A stretch of DNA of 64,000 nt, from assembly GCF_030269665.1 (NCBI RefSeq), contig NZ_BSTS01000019.1, forward strand, positions 1 through 64,000. The letters run 5' to 3'. Below the pieces are notes generated by a model. That model was not told where the DNA came from, did no database searches, and saw only the letters and a list, made by a program, of their open reading frames with translations. The position numbers and the translations under genes were made by a program. Shown here in pieces: positions 27,779-36,931 of the stretch. Numbering within the stretch: the stretch's first letter is position 1; each line of letters begins with the position of its first letter. Origin of the DNA: Actinomycetospora sp. NBRC 106375. Lineage in GTDB: Bacteria > Actinomycetota > Actinomycetes > Mycobacteriales > Pseudonocardiaceae.

Positions 27779-28557
27779 GCGCGCGGGGTCTCGGGGGCGC
27801 CGTCCGGGTACCGCAGCCGTTCGGCGGCGCGCGTGCGCAGCCGCACGAAGCCGTCGTCCTCGCGGGTCGTGATCTGGTCGCGGGGTGACGGCAGGTCCAC
27901 GGTGAGGTCGTCGACGACCGCCGCCGGGCGCGGCGACAGGACGAGCACGCGGTCGCCGAGGTAGACGCTCTCGTCGATGTCGTGGGTGACGAGCAGGACC
28001 GTGGTGCCGTACTCGCGGCGCACCCGCAGCAGGAGGTCCTCGAGATCGGCCCGTGTCTGCGCGTCGACCGACGCGAAGGGCTCGTCCATCAGCATCAGGG
28101 TCGGGCGGCACGCCAGGGCCCGGGCGATCGCGACCCGCTGCGCCATCCCGCCGGAGAGCTGCCCGGGTCGGCGGTCGGCGACGTCGGCGAGGCCCACCGA
28201 GCCCAGCGCCTCCCGGACGCGGGCGGCGCGGGTGGGCCGGTCGAGGTCGCGCGGCAGGCCGAAGGCGACGTTGCGGGCGACCGTCGACCACGGCATCAGC
28301 GAGCGCCCGTAGTCCTGGAACACCACCGCCAGCCCGTCCGGGACGCCGTCGACGGGCCGGCCGCGCACCAGGACCGTGCCCCCGTCGGGCGGGCGCAGGC
28401 CCGCGACGGCGCGCAGCAGCGTCGACTTCCCGCACCCCGACGGGCCGAGAAGGCAGACGACCTCGTCCCTCGCGACGGCGAGCGACAGGCCGTCGAGCAC
28501 CCGCGTGCCGTCCCCGTAGTCGACGACGAGGTCGCGGACCTCCAGCATCGGCGCCAC
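27775..28557 (-). CDS. ABC importer ATPase (nitrate/sulfonate/taurine type)
   Basis: A 260-residue ATPase: Walker A GPSGCGKSTLLRAVAG, Q-loop VVFQDYGRSLMPW, signature LSGGMAQRVAIARA, Walker B LMLMDEPFASVD and switch His in VTHDIDESVYL. The Q-loop spacing and LMPW are typical of SsuB/TauB proteins. GTG 28557 has GGAGG about 7 nt upstream, whereas ATG 28548 would be too far from it. Last gene of a four-gene operon reading SBP, permease, permease, ATPase. Confidence 0.92.
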   Translation of the reverse strand: MAPMLEVRDLVVDYGDGTRVLDGLSLAVARDEVVCLLGPSGCGKSTLLRAVAGLRPPDGGTVLVRGRPVDGVPDGLAVVFQDYGRSLMPWSTVARNVAFGLPRDLDRPTRAARVREALGSVGLADVADRRPGQLSGGMAQRVAIARALACRPTLMLMDEPFASVDAQTRADLEDLLLRVRREYGTTVLLVTHDIDESVYLGDRVLVLSPRPAAVVDDLTVDLPSPRDQITTREDDGFVRLRTRAAERLRYPDGAPETPRA

Positions 28558-28574
28558 GCGCCCTCCTCCGGTGG

Positions 28575-29342
28575 TCAGCGTGTCCACACGAGCACCCGTC
28601 GCTCGACCCCGAGCAGGGCCGCGTTGAGCGCGTAGCCGAGGACGCCGAGCAGCACGATCGCCGCCCACATCGCGGTGAAGTCGAACGAGCGCTGCGCGAC
28701 GACGAGCCGGTGGCCGAGCCCGTCGGTGGAGGCGACGAGCTCCGAGACGACCATGAGGATCAGTGCGAGGGACAGGCTCACCCGCAGGCCGGCGAGGATG
28801 CGCGGCGCCGCCGCGGGGAGGATCACCTCGCGGAGCCGCCGCAGGCCGGCGACGCGGTGGACGACGGCCACGTCGATCTTGACCGGGTCCACGTCGCGGG
28901 CGCCGTCCGCGGTGTTGAGCAGCACCGGCCACACCACGCCGACGACGATCGTGGCGAGCTGCATCGGCGTGCCGACGGCGAACAGGATGAGGAAGACCGG
29001 CGCCAGCACCGGCGGCGGCACCGCGCGGCCGAACGCGAGCAGCGGGGCGACGTAGTCGCTCGTGCGCCGCGACCGCCCGATCGCGAGCCCGAGGGCGACG
29101 CCGGCGCACGCGGCGAGCGCCCACCCGCCGAGCAGGCGGGCGAGGCTCGGCAGCACGTCGGTGCGGGCCTCGTCGGTGAGCAGCCACGGCCCCGAGAACC
29201 ACGCCCGCCAGCCGGCGGCGGCGATCGCGGACGGCGGCGGGAAGAAGGGGCTCGGGACCGCCTTGGCCGCGACCTCCCAGGCGACCACCACGACGACGAG
29301 CACGCTCCAGCGCGCCGCCGCCCGGCGCAGGCGCGTGCTCAC
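28575..29342 (-). CDS. ABC importer permease 2
   Basis: A 255-residue BPD-type permease with about six membrane segments and an EAA-like loop (VVHRVAGLRRLREVILPAAAP). GTG 29342 overlaps the stop of the first permease by 4 nt. Its sequence clearly differs from the first permease, so the importer is probably a heterodimeric channel. It is separated from the ATPase gene by 17 nt. Confidence 0.9.
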   Translation of the reverse strand: MSTRLRRAAARWSVLVVVVVAWEVAAKAVPSPFFPPPSAIAAAGWRAWFSGPWLLTDEARTDVLPSLARLLGGWALAACAGVALGLAIGRSRRTSDYVAPLLAFGRAVPPPVLAPVFLILFAVGTPMQLATIVVGVVWPVLLNTADGARDVDPVKIDVAVVHRVAGLRRLREVILPAAAPRILAGLRVSLSLALILMVVSELVASTDGLGHRLVVAQRSFDFTAMWAAIVLLGVLGYALNAALLGVERRVLVWTR

Positions 29343-30130
29343 GGGACGTCGCTCCAGGACAGCCAGCGCCGTTGCACCGCCGTGCAGAGCGCGTTGGCCC
29401 CCAGCCCGACGAGACCGGCGACGACCGTGGCGGCCAGGACCAGGTCCATCCGCCCACCCCCGGAGCCGGCCTGCGTGATGAACTCCCCGATCCCCCGGGC
29501 GCCGCCCACGAGCAGCTCGGTGGAGACGAGCAGGATCAGGGCGATCGCCGCGGCGAGCCGGACGCCGGTGAGCACGAACGGCGCGACGGCCGGCAGCAGC
29601 ACCCGCGCGACGAACCGGCCGCGCCCGACACGGAAGGCGGCGGCGGTCTCCCGCAGCACCGGGTCGACATCGGCCACGGCGTAGATCGTGTTGAACATGA
29701 TCGGCCAGACCGCGGCGTAGACCGCGAGCGCGATCTTGCTGCCGGGCCCCTGCCCGATGAGGACGACCGCGAGGGGGATGAGGGCCACCGACGGGATCGG
29801 GCGCAGGAACTCGACGAGGGCCCGGGTGGCGATGCGGACGCCCGGCACGCTGCCGAGCAGCAGGCCGGCCGGCAGGGCGATCGCCAGCGCGAGCCCGAGG
29901 CTGATGACCCACGCGAGGACCGTCGCGACGACGTCGGCCCGGAAGGCCGGGTCGCCCACGATCTCCGCCAGCCGCGCGAGGACCACCGACGAGGGCGGAA
30001 GCAGCTCCGGCGCCACGAGGCCCGACCGGCCGACGACCTCGCCGACGGCCAGGAACGCGAGCAGCCCGACGGCGCCGCGCACCGCGACGGTGGTGCGGCG
30101 GCGCCGGGCCGGGGACGGGTTCGCCCCCAC
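29339..30130 (-). CDS. ABC importer permease 1
   Basis: A 263-residue BPD-type permease: hydrophobic segments, PPSSVVLARLAEI near the start, and the EAA loop (AAAFRVGRGRFVARVLLPAVAP). GTG 30130 lies 1 nt beyond the binding-protein stop. SsuC/TauC systems normally have one permease gene, so two distinct ones in series is an unusual but known variant. Confidence 0.9.
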   Translation of the reverse strand: MGANPSPARRRRTTVAVRGAVGLLAFLAVGEVVGRSGLVAPELLPPSSVVLARLAEIVGDPAFRADVVATVLAWVISLGLALAIALPAGLLLGSVPGVRIATRALVEFLRPIPSVALIPLAVVLIGQGPGSKIALAVYAAVWPIMFNTIYAVADVDPVLRETAAAFRVGRGRFVARVLLPAVAPFVLTGVRLAAAIALILLVSTELLVGGARGIGEFITQAGSGGGRMDLVLAATVVAGLVGLGANALCTAVQRRWLSWSDVP

Positions 30131-30131
30131 G

Positions 30132-31139
30132 TCAGTTCGTGGCCAGCAGGGGCGCGACGTCGACGCGGGTCGGCACGAGCCCGAACTGCAGCATCAGGTC
30201 GCCCACGCGCTGCAGCCGCGTCGCGTCGAGGGACCGCGGGAACGTCCCCAGGTTGATCAAGGACGCGGTCGACTGGTCGATCCGGACGTAGGTCGGCAGG
30301 ATCTGCTCGACGTTGCGCCGGTCCGAGGCCGCCTCCTGCCCGCGGGCCATCGCGCGCTGGAACGCGGCGACCGTGCGCGGGTTCTGGCGGGCGAACTCCT
30401 CGGTGGTGCCGTAGCCGGCGACCGGGATGTCGGCGGTCGGACCGGACGCCGTGTCCAGCACCGGGACCGCGCCGATCGTGCGCTCCGCGGAGGTGATGAA
30501 CGGCTCGACCATCGCGGCCGCGTCGACCCGCCCGGACTGCAGTGCCGCCGCCATGTCCGGGAACGGGACCTCCACGAACTGTACGGACGCGAGATCGACA
30601 CCGTTCGTCTGGAGGGCAGATCGTGCGTTCAGTTCGACGATGTTGCGGTAGGTGTTCACCGCGACTCGTCGTCCGGCCAGATCACGGGGAGTCCGGACGG
30701 ATCCGTCCGGCCGCGCGAGGAGGAGAAAAGTGTTCGGCGCGGCCTGATATCCGTCCGAGATCAGACGGAAGCGGCCGACGCCCTGGCTCTCTGCCAGGAA
30801 GAACGACACGTAGTTGCCGAAAGCGACATCGAGACTCCCGCCCACGAGTCCGGGAATCGAGGCGGCGCCGCCCTGGGCGGTGACGGGCTCGACGGTCAGG
30901 CCCTCGTCGCGGAAGAAACCCCGCTCCTGGGCGAGGTAGAACGACGCCGTGTCGACGATCGTCAGCATGCCGACGCGCAGGGTGGGCCGCTCCAGCCCGC
31001 CGGTCTGCGGATCTCCCCCGGAGCTCGGGCCCCCGAGGGCGCTGCACGCGGTGAGCCCCAGCAGAGCGATGACCGTCAGTATGCGGAGAATTGTCGACCG
31101 CCCCCGCCGCGCGGCCCATGAACTGGTCCTGTCGCGCAC
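30132..31139 (-). CDS. ABC importer substrate-binding lipoprotein (NMT1/SsuA-like)
   Basis: A 335-residue lipoprotein: basic N-terminus, hydrophobic stretch and lipobox LTAC, then an NMT1/SsuA-type binding domain (RVGMLTIVDTASFYLAQERG, FFRDEGLTVEPV, a VGGSLDVAFGNYVSF segment). It probably binds a small sulfonate, nitrate-like or pyrimidine-type ligand; sequence alone does not choose. GTG 31139 is preferred because GAAAGG (31149-31154) then sits 9 nt upstream; TTG codons at 31148/31145 are alternatives. A stable 5' UTR hairpin lies at 31175-31207. Confidence 0.87.
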   Translation of the reverse strand: MRDRTSSWAARRGRSTILRILTVIALLGLTACSALGGPSSGGDPQTGGLERPTLRVGMLTIVDTASFYLAQERGFFRDEGLTVEPVTAQGGAASIPGLVGGSLDVAFGNYVSFFLAESQGVGRFRLISDGYQAAPNTFLLLARPDGSVRTPRDLAGRRVAVNTYRNIVELNARSALQTNGVDLASVQFVEVPFPDMAAALQSGRVDAAAMVEPFITSAERTIGAVPVLDTASGPTADIPVAGYGTTEEFARQNPRTVAAFQRAMARGQEAASDRRNVEQILPTYVRIDQSTASLINLGTFPRSLDATRLQRVGDLMLQFGLVPTRVDVAPLLATN

Positions 31140-31174
31140 AATCAACAACCTTTCGGGTGAGGACCCCCGTGGAA

Positions 31175-31207
31175 CCCGATCCCCTTTTCGTCGTAATCGG
31201 GGTCGGG
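31175..31207 (-). promoter_or_regulatory. 5' leader hairpin before the ABC operon
   Basis: CCCGATCCCC (31175-31184) and CGGGGTCGGG (31198-31207) form a ten-pair stem with one wobble and a 13-nt T/A-rich loop. It lies about 36 nt upstream of the binding-protein start, so it would be in the leader RNA. I could not match it to a known riboswitch. The rest of 31140-31412 is the relatively AT-rich divergent promoter region of the ABC operon and the conservon, with no gene. Confidence 0.4.
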
Positions 31208-31412
31208 AGAGTCGCGTTCGGGTGTCATGTCTCTCACGAACAAGCTAACGTCCGCTACAGCAATGTCACAGATGGTCGCGGAGTCGGAGAGGCAACCAGC
31301 GCCACTCGGACGCGACGCGAATGCGCAGCTCGCTGCATCCGGCCGTGGCGGAATCGCTCTTCCGTACGGCATCCGATCATCGATTCGACATCCGGCGGTT
31401 GGGGGATCGTCC

Positions 31413-34004
31413 GTGTCCGAGTTCGACGCGCCCGGGGCTGCGCGCCCCGGGCGGGAGGCGCCGCGGCGTGCGTGGTGGGACTCCGTCCTCCAGGCCCGGT
31501 CGCCGCGCCGGTGGCGGGTCGCCACCAAGGTCGTCGCGGCGGTCCTCGTCCCGTTGGTGCTGGCGCTCGTCCTGGCCGCGGTGGTCGTGCGCGGCCAGGT
31601 CGCGGAGCGCACCGCCCTCGCCCAGGTCGCGGCGGGCACCCGGGTGGACGGCACCGTCGCGGCGCTGGTCGACGATCTCCAGGTCGAGCGCAGCCAGACC
31701 ACGGCCTACGTCGCCGGCGACCGCCGCGGCGACCGTGCGCCGCTGGACCTCACCGCCGACCGCGTCGACGCCGGCGTCGCCGCGCTGCGGGCCGCCGGCC
31801 CCGCCGTCGCGGACCTCGACCCCGGCGTGCAGTACCGCTACGGCGTGGCCCTCGCCCGCCTCGACGGTCTCGGGGCCCTGCGCAGCACGGCGATCGCCTC
31901 GCGCTACCCGGCCTCGAGCGTGATCACGGCCTACACGGGCCTGATCGAGCCGCTGCTGGCCCTCGACCGCGACATCGCCGGGGCCGCGGGACAGACCACG
32001 GTCGTGCGTCCGGCCACCGCGCTGGCGGCGCTGGGCCGCGCGAAGGAGCAGGCGGAGATCCAGCACGCCGTGCTCCTGCTCGGCGCGACCACGGGCGCGC
32101 TGTCCGCCGACGACGCCGGAGAGCTGCGCAGCGCCGACGCCGAGCAGTCCGCCGCCACCGCGGAGTTCGAGGCGGGCGCCACCCCGGCGCAGGTCCAGGC
32201 CTTCGACGACACCGTGGCCGGGCCGGACGTCGACCAGCGCGTCCGCATCCTGCAGACCTCCCTGCTCCGGGACGCCGCCAGCCAGCCGCTCGCCGCCGAC
32301 CCCGTGGCCTGGGACCGCGCCGCGGGCGCCACGCGCGAGGCCTTGCGCACCGTCGAGACCGGCATGCTCGACGAGCTGCGGACCACGGCCGACCGGCTCG
32401 TGTCGGAAGCCACCGTCGCGGCCGTGGTCGTCGGGCTCCTCGTGGCGCTCGGCGTGGTCCTCGCGGTCGCGCTGGCCGTGGCCATCGCCGCGTCGCTGAT
32501 CAGGCCGCTGCGGCGGCTGCGGTTCTCCGCGCTCGACATCGCCGAGCGCAGGCTCCCGGCGGCGGTGCACCGGCTGGAGAACGTCGAGGGCGTGCCCGAG
32601 GACGGCGAGGACGAGATCGCCCCGGTCGCCATCGACACCGACGAGGAGGTCGGCGAGGTCGCCCGGGCGTTCGACACGGTCCACCGCGAGGCGGTGCGGC
32701 TCGCCGGCGAGCAGGCCAGGCTGCGCACCAACCTCAACGCCCTGTTCGTCAACCTCTCGCGGCGCTCCCAGAGCCTGGTCGAGCGACAGCTCACCCTCAT
32801 CGACGCTCTCGAGGGGCGCGAGGAGGACCCGGACGTCCTCGCCGAGCTGTTCGCGCTCGACCACCTCGCCACGCGCATGCGCCGCAACGGCGAGAACCTG
32901 CTCGTCCTCGGCGGTTCCGCGCCGGCCCGCGGCACCTCCGAGCCGGTCCCGGCCGTCGACCTGGTCCGGGCGGCGGTCGCCGAGATCGAGGACTACCGGC
33001 GCATCGAGGTGCGCCCGATGCCCGGCGTCCACCTCCCCGGCGGCCCGGCCGACGACCTCACCCACCTGCTCGCCGAGCTCATGGACAACGCCACCACCTA
33101 CTCGTCCCCGGAGACGCCGGTCGTGGTCAGCGGATCCCGAGCCCCGGACGGCGGCCTCATCATCGAGATCACCGACGAGGGCATCGGCATGGACGCCGAG
33201 GACCTGGCCGACGCGAACTCCCGCCTCGCACGGGCCGTGCTCCTCGACGCCTCGGTGCCCCGCCAGATGGGCCTGTTCGTGGTCGGGGCGCTCGCGCGCC
33301 GCCACGACATCGTGGCGGGGCTGGTGCCGGGTGAGGACGCCGGGCTCACCGCTGTCGTGCAGGTCCCGCCCACGCTGCTGGTGCGGGCCCTGTCGCCACG
33401 GTCGCCCGAGTCGCCGCCGGAGCCGGCGGGTGTGGAGCCCGATCCGGTGACCGCTCCCACGGCGTCGGTGGACGGCAAGGGGGCGGGTGACAGCGTCCCG
33501 GCCGACCCGGCCGACCCGGCCGACCCGGCCGGCGATGACGGCGATGACGGCGTCCTCGAGCCGATCTTCCAGGAGATGTGCTCGGCGTGGTTCAGGGAGA
33601 ACGGGGAGAACGGGGAGCACGGGCACCGCGGGGACCACGAGGACCGCGGCGGCGACGGCGCGATCCCGGCCCCGCGCGAGGAGACCGTCCCCGCGGGCTC
33701 CGTCTGGTGGTCGACCGCGGACGAGGGGTGGGACGCCGTCGCGGCGCGCGAGGCCGCGCGGGACACCGCGCCCGAGCGTGAGCACACCGAGGCCGGGCTG
33801 CCCCGGCGTCGCCGTGGCGAGGAGCTGGTGCCCGGCGCGGTCGGGGCCGACGTCCCGGAGCCGCGGCGCACCGTCGACGCCGGCGCCCTGCGCGCGCGGA
33901 TGGGCTCGTTCCAGGCCGGCACGCACCGGGGTCGGCGCGAGGTCGACACCGATCCCGGGGGCCTGCCGGTCCCCGACGACGAGACCGCGGGACGGCCACG
34001 ATGA
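31413..34004 (+). CDS. cvnA: conservon sensor kinase-like protein CvnA
   Basis: An 863-residue membrane ATPase that opens a conservon. Two membrane segments (about residues 36-58 and 330-358) enclose an extracytoplasmic nitrate/nitrite-sensor-like helical domain. Then come HAMP, a coiled region ([20 protein letters not shown]) and HATPase_c with the N-box near residue 555 ([12 protein letters not shown]), DEGIGMD near 587 and [14 protein letters not shown]. The last ~240 residues are low-complexity, including ADP repeats and NGE repeats (33500-33620). GTG 31413 has GGGGGA 7 nt upstream. It overlaps cvnB by 4 nt. Confidence 0.9.
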   Translation: MSEFDAPGAARPGREAPRRAWWDSVLQARSPRRWRVATKVVAAVLVPLVLALVLAAVVVRGQVAERTALAQVAAGTRVDGTVAALVDDLQVERSQTTAYVAGDRRGDRAPLDLTADRVDAGVAALRAAGPAVADLDPGVQYRYGVALARLDGLGALRSTAIASRYPASSVITAYTGLIEPLLALDRDIAGAAGQTTVVRPATALAALGRAKEQAEIQHAVLLLGATTGALSADDAGELRSADAEQSAATAEFEAGATPAQVQAFDDTVAGPDVDQRVRILQTSLLRDAASQPLAADPVAWDRAAGATREALRTVETGMLDELRTTADRLVSEATVAAVVVGLLVALGVVLAVALAVAIAASLIRPLRRLRFSALDIAERRLPAAVHRLENVEGVPEDGEDEIAPVAIDTDEEVGEVARAFDTVHREAVRLAGEQARLRTNLNALFVNLSRRSQSLVERQLTLIDALEGREEDPDVLAELFALDHLATRMRRNGENLLVLGGSAPARGTSEPVPAVDLVRAAVAEIEDYRRIEVRPMPGVHLPGGPADDLTHLLAELMDNATTYSSPETPVVVSGSRAPDGGLIIEITDEGIGMDAEDLADANSRLARAVLLDASVPRQMGLFVVGALARRHDIVAGLVPGEDAGLTAVVQVPPTLLVRALSPRSPESPPEPAGVEPDPVTAPTASVDGKGAGDSVPADPADPADPAGDDGDDGVLEPIFQEMCSAWFRENGENGEHGHRGDHEDRGGDGAIPAPREETVPAGSVWWSTADEGWDAVAAREAARDTAPEREHTEAGLPRRRRGEELVPGAVGADVPEPRRTVDAGALRARMGSFQAGTHRGRREVDTDPGGLPVPDDETAGRPR

Positions 34005-34429
34005 CCACCACCGACCCGATGCAGCGGTTCTCCTGGCTCGTCGAGCACTTCGTCGACTCGGTGCCCGGTGTCGCCCACGCCGTCGTCGTCTCGGCCGACG
34101 GGCTGCTGCTGACCCGCTCCCGGCACCTCCCGCACGAGCGCGCGGGGCAGCTCGCGGCGGTCGCGTCCGGCCTGGTCAGCCTCGCCGGCGGTGCGGCGCG
34201 CTGCTTCGACGCGGGCGGCGTCGTGCAGACCGTCGTGGAGATGCAGCAGGGCGTCGTGCTGCTCATGACGGTCCGCGACGGCTCCAGCCTCGTGGCGCTC
34301 GCGACGCCCGGGTGCGACCGCGGCCTCGTCGGCTACGAGATGACCCTGCTGGCCGACCGGGTGGGCAAGGCCCTCACCCCCGAGGTGCGCCGCGAGCTCG
34401 GGGAGCTCGGGGCGTCGTCGTCGCCGTGA
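34001..34429 (+). CDS. cvnB: conservon roadblock/LC7 protein CvnB
   Basis: A 142-residue roadblock/LC7-domain protein ([19 protein letters not shown] near the start, then [15 protein letters not shown]). In conservons it binds the small GTPase CvnD and the kinase-like CvnA, and the complex resembles a eukaryotic G-protein system. The start overlaps the cvnA stop (ATGA), and cvnC overlaps its own stop by 4 nt. Confidence 0.94.
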   Translation: MTTTDPMQRFSWLVEHFVDSVPGVAHAVVVSADGLLLTRSRHLPHERAGQLAAVASGLVSLAGGAARCFDAGGVVQTVVEMQQGVVLLMTVRDGSSLVALATPGCDRGLVGYEMTLLADRVGKALTPEVRRELGELGASSSP

Positions 34430-34767
34430 GCGCCCCGGGGAGCCGCCCGGCCCGCGTCCGGCCGTACGCGATCACCGGCGGACGTACCCGCACCCGTGTC
34501 GCGCTCGCGCTGGAGACCCTCGTGCACACGGACGGGGCCGCCGAGCTGCGCACCCTGTCCGGGGAGCGGCGGACGATCTGCGAGCTGTGCCTGCGCCCGA
34601 TCTCGGTGGCGGAGGTGTCGGCCCGCGCGGCGCTCCCGCTCGGCGTCGTCCGCGTGCTGCTCGACGACATGGCGGGGGCGGGGCTCGTCGTGCTCCACGG
34701 GGCGACGGCCGATCGCCCCGACCGCGCGCTGCTGGAGAGGGTGCTCGATGGACTCCAGCGGCTCTGA
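34426..34767 (+). CDS. cvnC: conservon DUF742 protein CvnC
   Basis: A 113-residue DUF742 protein: [15 protein letters not shown] at the start and a winged-helix-like [20 protein letters not shown] with VVRVLLDDM. CvnC is thought to act in signalling or DNA-associated regulation with CvnD. GTG 34426 overlaps the cvnB stop; its 3' end overlaps cvnD by 20 nt. Confidence 0.93.
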   Translation: MSAPGSRPARVRPYAITGGRTRTRVALALETLVHTDGAAELRTLSGERRTICELCLRPISVAEVSARAALPLGVVRVLLDDMAGAGLVVLHGATADRPDRALLERVLDGLQRL

Positions 34768-35314
34768 GAGCGCCTCGGCGTCGGCGAAGATCGTGGTCGC
34801 CGGCGGGTTCGGCGTCGGCAAGACCACCTTCGTCGGCGCGGTCTCCGAGATCGACCCGCTGGTCACCGAGGCGGTGATGACCGATGCGTCCGCACCGCAC
34901 GACGACCTGTCCCTGGCCGGCGACAAGGCCACGACGACCGTGGCCATGGACTTCGGCCGGATCTCGCTGACCTCGGACCTGGTGCTCTACCTGTTCGGCA
35001 CCCCCGGGCAGGAGCGGTTCTGGTTCATGTGGGACGACCTCGTGCGCGGCGCGATCGGCGCCGTCCTGCTCGCCGACACCCGGCGGCTCGACGCGTGCTT
35101 CGCGCCGATGGACTTCTTCGAGGACCGGGGGCTCCCCTACCTGGTCGCGCTCAACGCCTTCGACGGCGCACGACGCTTCGACGACGCCGACATCCGCGAC
35201 GCGATGGAGCTCCCCGACGCGACCCCCCTGTTGACCTGCGACGCGCGCCGGCGCGGCTCGGCGAAGGCGATGCTCGTCTCGCTGGTCGAGCACGCTCTGG
35301 CGCTGACGCCCTGA
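34748..35314 (+). CDS. cvnD: conservon small GTPase CvnD
   Basis: A 188-residue Ras/MglA-like GTPase: P-loop VVAGGFGVGKTTFVGA, TTVAMDFGR in the switch region, the DxxG-equivalent in LFGTPGQERFW, and NAFDGAR for guanine recognition. The overlap with cvnC and the fixed A-B-C-D order identify a complete conservon. Confidence 0.94.
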   Translation: MDSSGSESASASAKIVVAGGFGVGKTTFVGAVSEIDPLVTEAVMTDASAPHDDLSLAGDKATTTVAMDFGRISLTSDLVLYLFGTPGQERFWFMWDDLVRGAIGAVLLADTRRLDACFAPMDFFEDRGLPYLVALNAFDGARRFDDADIRDAMELPDATPLLTCDARRRGSAKAMLVSLVEHALALTP

Positions 35315-35324
35315 GACGGACGCG

Positions 35325-35573
35325 GTGACCGACGTGCGCGTGTCCCCCCGCTCCGACCGCCGCCGCTCGCGGCTGACCCTCGTGCTCCTGGCCGGCGACC
35401 TGCTCACCGCCGCGGGCATCGCCGTGTACTCGCTGGTCGCGGGCGCGCCGCTGCCGGCTCCCCCGGACCTCACGTCCCGCACGCACCTCGACGACCCGGA
35501 CGGCCACACCCCGGGACCGCCGCCGCGCCCGCCACCGTCGGAGGGAGGCCACGATGTACGTCGAACGCACTGA
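35325..35573 (+). CDS. small membrane protein behind the conservon
   Basis: An 82-residue protein: basic start, one membrane segment (LTLVLLAGDLLTAAGIAVYS) and a Pro-rich tail. GTG 35325 lies 10 nt after cvnD. Its 3' end overlaps the DUF262 gene by 20 nt, which ties the two to the conservon operon. No family recognised. Confidence 0.6.
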   Translation: MTDVRVSPRSDRRRSRLTLVLLAGDLLTAAGIAVYSLVAGAPLPAPPDLTSRTHLDDPDGHTPGPPPRPPPSEGGHDVRRTH

Positions 35574-36405
35574 GCTGGAGCTCGAGCTGCTCGTGGCGCG
35601 CATCGACCGCCACGAGCTGGACCACCGCCCCGACCGGCCGCCCTTCCGCAGCTGGGGACGGGCGCACCAGCAGCGGCTCATCGACTCGATCCTGCGGAAC
35701 TGGTCGGTGCCGGCGGTGCACGTGGCGGGCGCCCCGCCGGGCGCGCCGGAGGTCGTCCTCGACGGGCACGAGCGGCTCATCACCATCGCGCGCTTCTTCC
35801 ACGACGACCTGGCCTGCGACGGCGGCACCACCCCGGCCCACGGCGAGGTGGCGCGCCTGCACGGGCTGCGGTTCTCCGACCTGCCCGAGGACGTCCGGCG
35901 CCGTGTCCGGCGGTTCCGGCTGCCCGTCGTCACCGTGTTCGAGTACGACGCCGGCGAGCTCACCGAGCTCCTCGCCCGCATCCACCAGCCGATCCGCTCG
36001 CGCCCGTGGATCCCGACGCCGCGCATCGGCGACGCGCCGCCGGGCGGTCCGCGCTCCGAGGGGGTCCACCGGGCCTCGGGGTCGCTCGAACCGATCTACG
36101 ACCAGGTGTCGGCCTGGTTCGCCGACCTCGCCGAGTCCGGTCGCGAGCCGACGCGCTGGACGTCGCCCGCCGATCCCGGGGACGCCGCCGCGCGGGCGGC
36201 CGTCGAGCCGCGGGGTCTGGACACCACCGACGCGGGCCTGCCCCAGCGGGAGCCACGGGCCCACCTGGTGCCGGGCACGATCGATCCGCCGACCGTCGCC
36301 ATCGACCGCGACGCCCTGCCCGACGCCCGGGACGTCGCCGAACGCCTGACCACCTACCGCGACGGGGTCCTCGGCGCGCGCCGGGAGCGCGACGGTGCGG
36401 GGTAG
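35554..36405 (+). CDS. DUF262 (GmrSD-N/ParB-like) protein in the conservon operon
   Basis: A 283-residue protein whose first ~160 residues match the DUF262 fold: WGRAHQQRLIDSILRNWSVP is the usual QRLIDSILxG helix, then VVLDGHERLITIARFF corresponds to the DGQQRLTTI motif, here altered to DGHER. The C-terminal ~120 residues are unrelated to the GmrD HNH domain and have no HNH signature. DUF262 proteins are best known from modification-dependent restriction and phage defence. Here it is translationally linked to a G-protein-like signalling operon. Whether it retains nucleotide hydrolysis is unknown. Confidence 0.65.
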   Translation: MYVERTELELELLVARIDRHELDHRPDRPPFRSWGRAHQQRLIDSILRNWSVPAVHVAGAPPGAPEVVLDGHERLITIARFFHDDLACDGGTTPAHGEVARLHGLRFSDLPEDVRRRVRRFRLPVVTVFEYDAGELTELLARIHQPIRSRPWIPTPRIGDAPPGGPRSEGVHRASGSLEPIYDQVSAWFADLAESGREPTRWTSPADPGDAAARAAVEPRGLDTTDAGLPQREPRAHLVPGTIDPPTVAIDRDALPDARDVAERLTTYRDGVLGARRERDGAG

Positions 36406-36410
36406 CGCCG

Positions 36411-36707
36411 CTAGTGGTCGCGGCGGGTGCGGAACACCGACGGCCAGGGGTGGTCCGACCCCGGACGGCGCCAGTGCCAGAGCACCATCGGCACCGCGGA
36501 GACGACGATCAGCAGGAGCCCGTGGCCGACCGGGCCCAGCGCGGCGATCGCCACGCCGAGCACCGCGCCGACGACGAGCGCAGCGACCGACCACCAGTAG
36601 GACCGGCGGTCGTCCTTGGGGCGGGCCATGCGGGCCAGCGACGGATCGCTGACCTCGATCTCCCGCTCGATGTCGGCCAGGATGCGCTGCTCGCGTTCGT
36701 CCAGCAC
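36411..36707 (-). CDS. DUF3040 membrane protein
   Basis: A 98-residue DUF3040 protein: LDEREQRILADIEREI at the N-terminus, SDPSLARMA, then two membrane segments. GTG 36707 has AAGGGG about 5 nt upstream and places the conserved LDEREQ at the start. Such proteins are common small membrane proteins of actinobacteria with unknown role. It converges with the DUF262 gene. The region 36708-36931 holds no gene that I can support. Confidence 0.85.
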   Translation of the reverse strand: MLDEREQRILADIEREIEVSDPSLARMARPKDDRRSYWWSVAALVVGAVLGVAIAALGPVGHGLLLIVVSAVPMVLWHWRRPGSDHPWPSVFRTRRDH

Positions 36708-36931
36708 GGGGACCCCTTCGGCGTCGTGATTCCCGACGACGGGCACACCGAGGAGTGGTCGCGGTCCGCGTTCGCCGGATCACCCAGCGAATTCCCGCCG
36801 TCGAGCAGGTGCAACCGCGGTGACGGGCACGTCACGACGAGACGACGACATCCGTCGGTGGCCGGGGTGTGCGGCCGGTGGCCGGAGTGACGGGTGGGAC
36901 GAACGCAGGACGCCCGGCCGCGCCGGCGCGG

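Noticed and set aside
31140..31412. Thiamine or SAM riboswitch upstream of the ABC operon
   Set aside because: None of the conserved boxes (for example the CTGAGA and ACC-TGATCTGG parts of the TPP element) could be found; only a simple hairpin remains.
36708..36931. Hidden small gene or tRNA between the DUF3040 and hydrolase genes
   Set aside because: No frame had a convincing ribosome-binding site with sensible codon use, and no cloverleaf could be drawn.
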